Positions 63,993 through 64,000 of a DNA stretch of 64,000 nt are shown here, in pieces. A program made the translations under genes and the position numbers. The notes under the pieces were generated by a model. It had not been told where the DNA came from. It saw only the letters and a program-made list of their open reading frames with translations, and made no database searches. Position 1 is the first letter of the stretch, and every line of letters starts with the position of its first letter. Source of the stretch: VRUE01 sp963704505. Lineage in GTDB: Bacteria > Actinomycetota > Thermoleophilia > Solirubrobacterales > 70-9. The stretch is from contig OY969912.1 of assembly GCA_963704505.1 (NCBI GenBank), forward strand, positions 2,170,001 through 2,234,000, given 5' to 3'.

Positions 63993-64000
63993 CGTGACGT

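Overview
The window is GC-rich bacterial chromosome, almost fully coding, with one complete 16S-23S-5S rRNA operon and many core biosynthetic genes. It probably comes from an actinomycete of the class Thermoleophilia (Solirubrobacterales-like). The reasons are the overall gene set, the Asp-type MurA, the menaquinone pathway, the secreted 'ALFAALGGVAVAAG' repeat protein at 23561-24337 (a type I associate with that class), and leaderless-looking promoters. The taxonomic call is inference; the 16S gene would settle it. I saw no insertion sequence, prophage, CRISPR array or tRNA gene.

Layout. 1-7281: a truncated membrane acyltransferase, then menaquinone genes menD-menC-menA and menB on the minus strand and menE on the plus strand. 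7292-16816: ilvC, an MDR oxidoreductase, a sulfatase, a cupin protein, serC-serA, a small RTX-repeat secreted protein, an MFS transporter and a DUF4337-type protein. 16855-29522: branched-chain amino acid block. It holds leuA behind a Leu-rich leader peptide, a CAP protein, then XRE-cupin regulator-leuC-leuD-methyltransferase-leuB, ilvE, and cimA behind a possible Ile leader peptide, followed by a DegT aminotransferase and argH. 29519-33620: mpg, a class A PBP and tyrS. 33618-38884: the rRNA operon with promoter, boxA, processing stems and a strong terminator. 38846-42648: two alpha/beta hydrolases, a small unknown gene and murA. 42685-48368: hisZ-G-D-B-H-A-F. 48365-54689: a polysaccharide deacetylase and cca-pgeF-yggS-sepF-proC-yggT-lspA-rluD (remnant of the division cluster, no ftsZ or divIVA). 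54699-61603: rpsB-tsf-pyrH-frr-uppS-cdsA-dxr-rseP. 61619-63992: two secreted cupredoxin-domain proteins.

How it works together. Genes inside operons usually overlap as ATGA/GTGA. Seventeen genes that begin transcription units instead have a TANNNT hexamer 5-9 bases (most often 7) before the start codon, which implies leaderless mRNAs. In several cases the TAG stop of the preceding gene supplies the first three bases of the hexamer. Four of seven convergent gene pairs share one CTAG that gives both stop codons.

Strongest leads: (i) a leuA translational attenuator in which four leader Leu codons are complementary to the leuA Shine-Dalgarno region; (ii) a similar leader before cimA; (iii) a trans-aconitate-type methyltransferase and an XRE-cupin regulator inside the leuCDB operon; (iv) MurA with Asp at the fosfomycin-target position. 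leuC and yggS each carry a single +1 frameshift, more likely assembly error than real decay.
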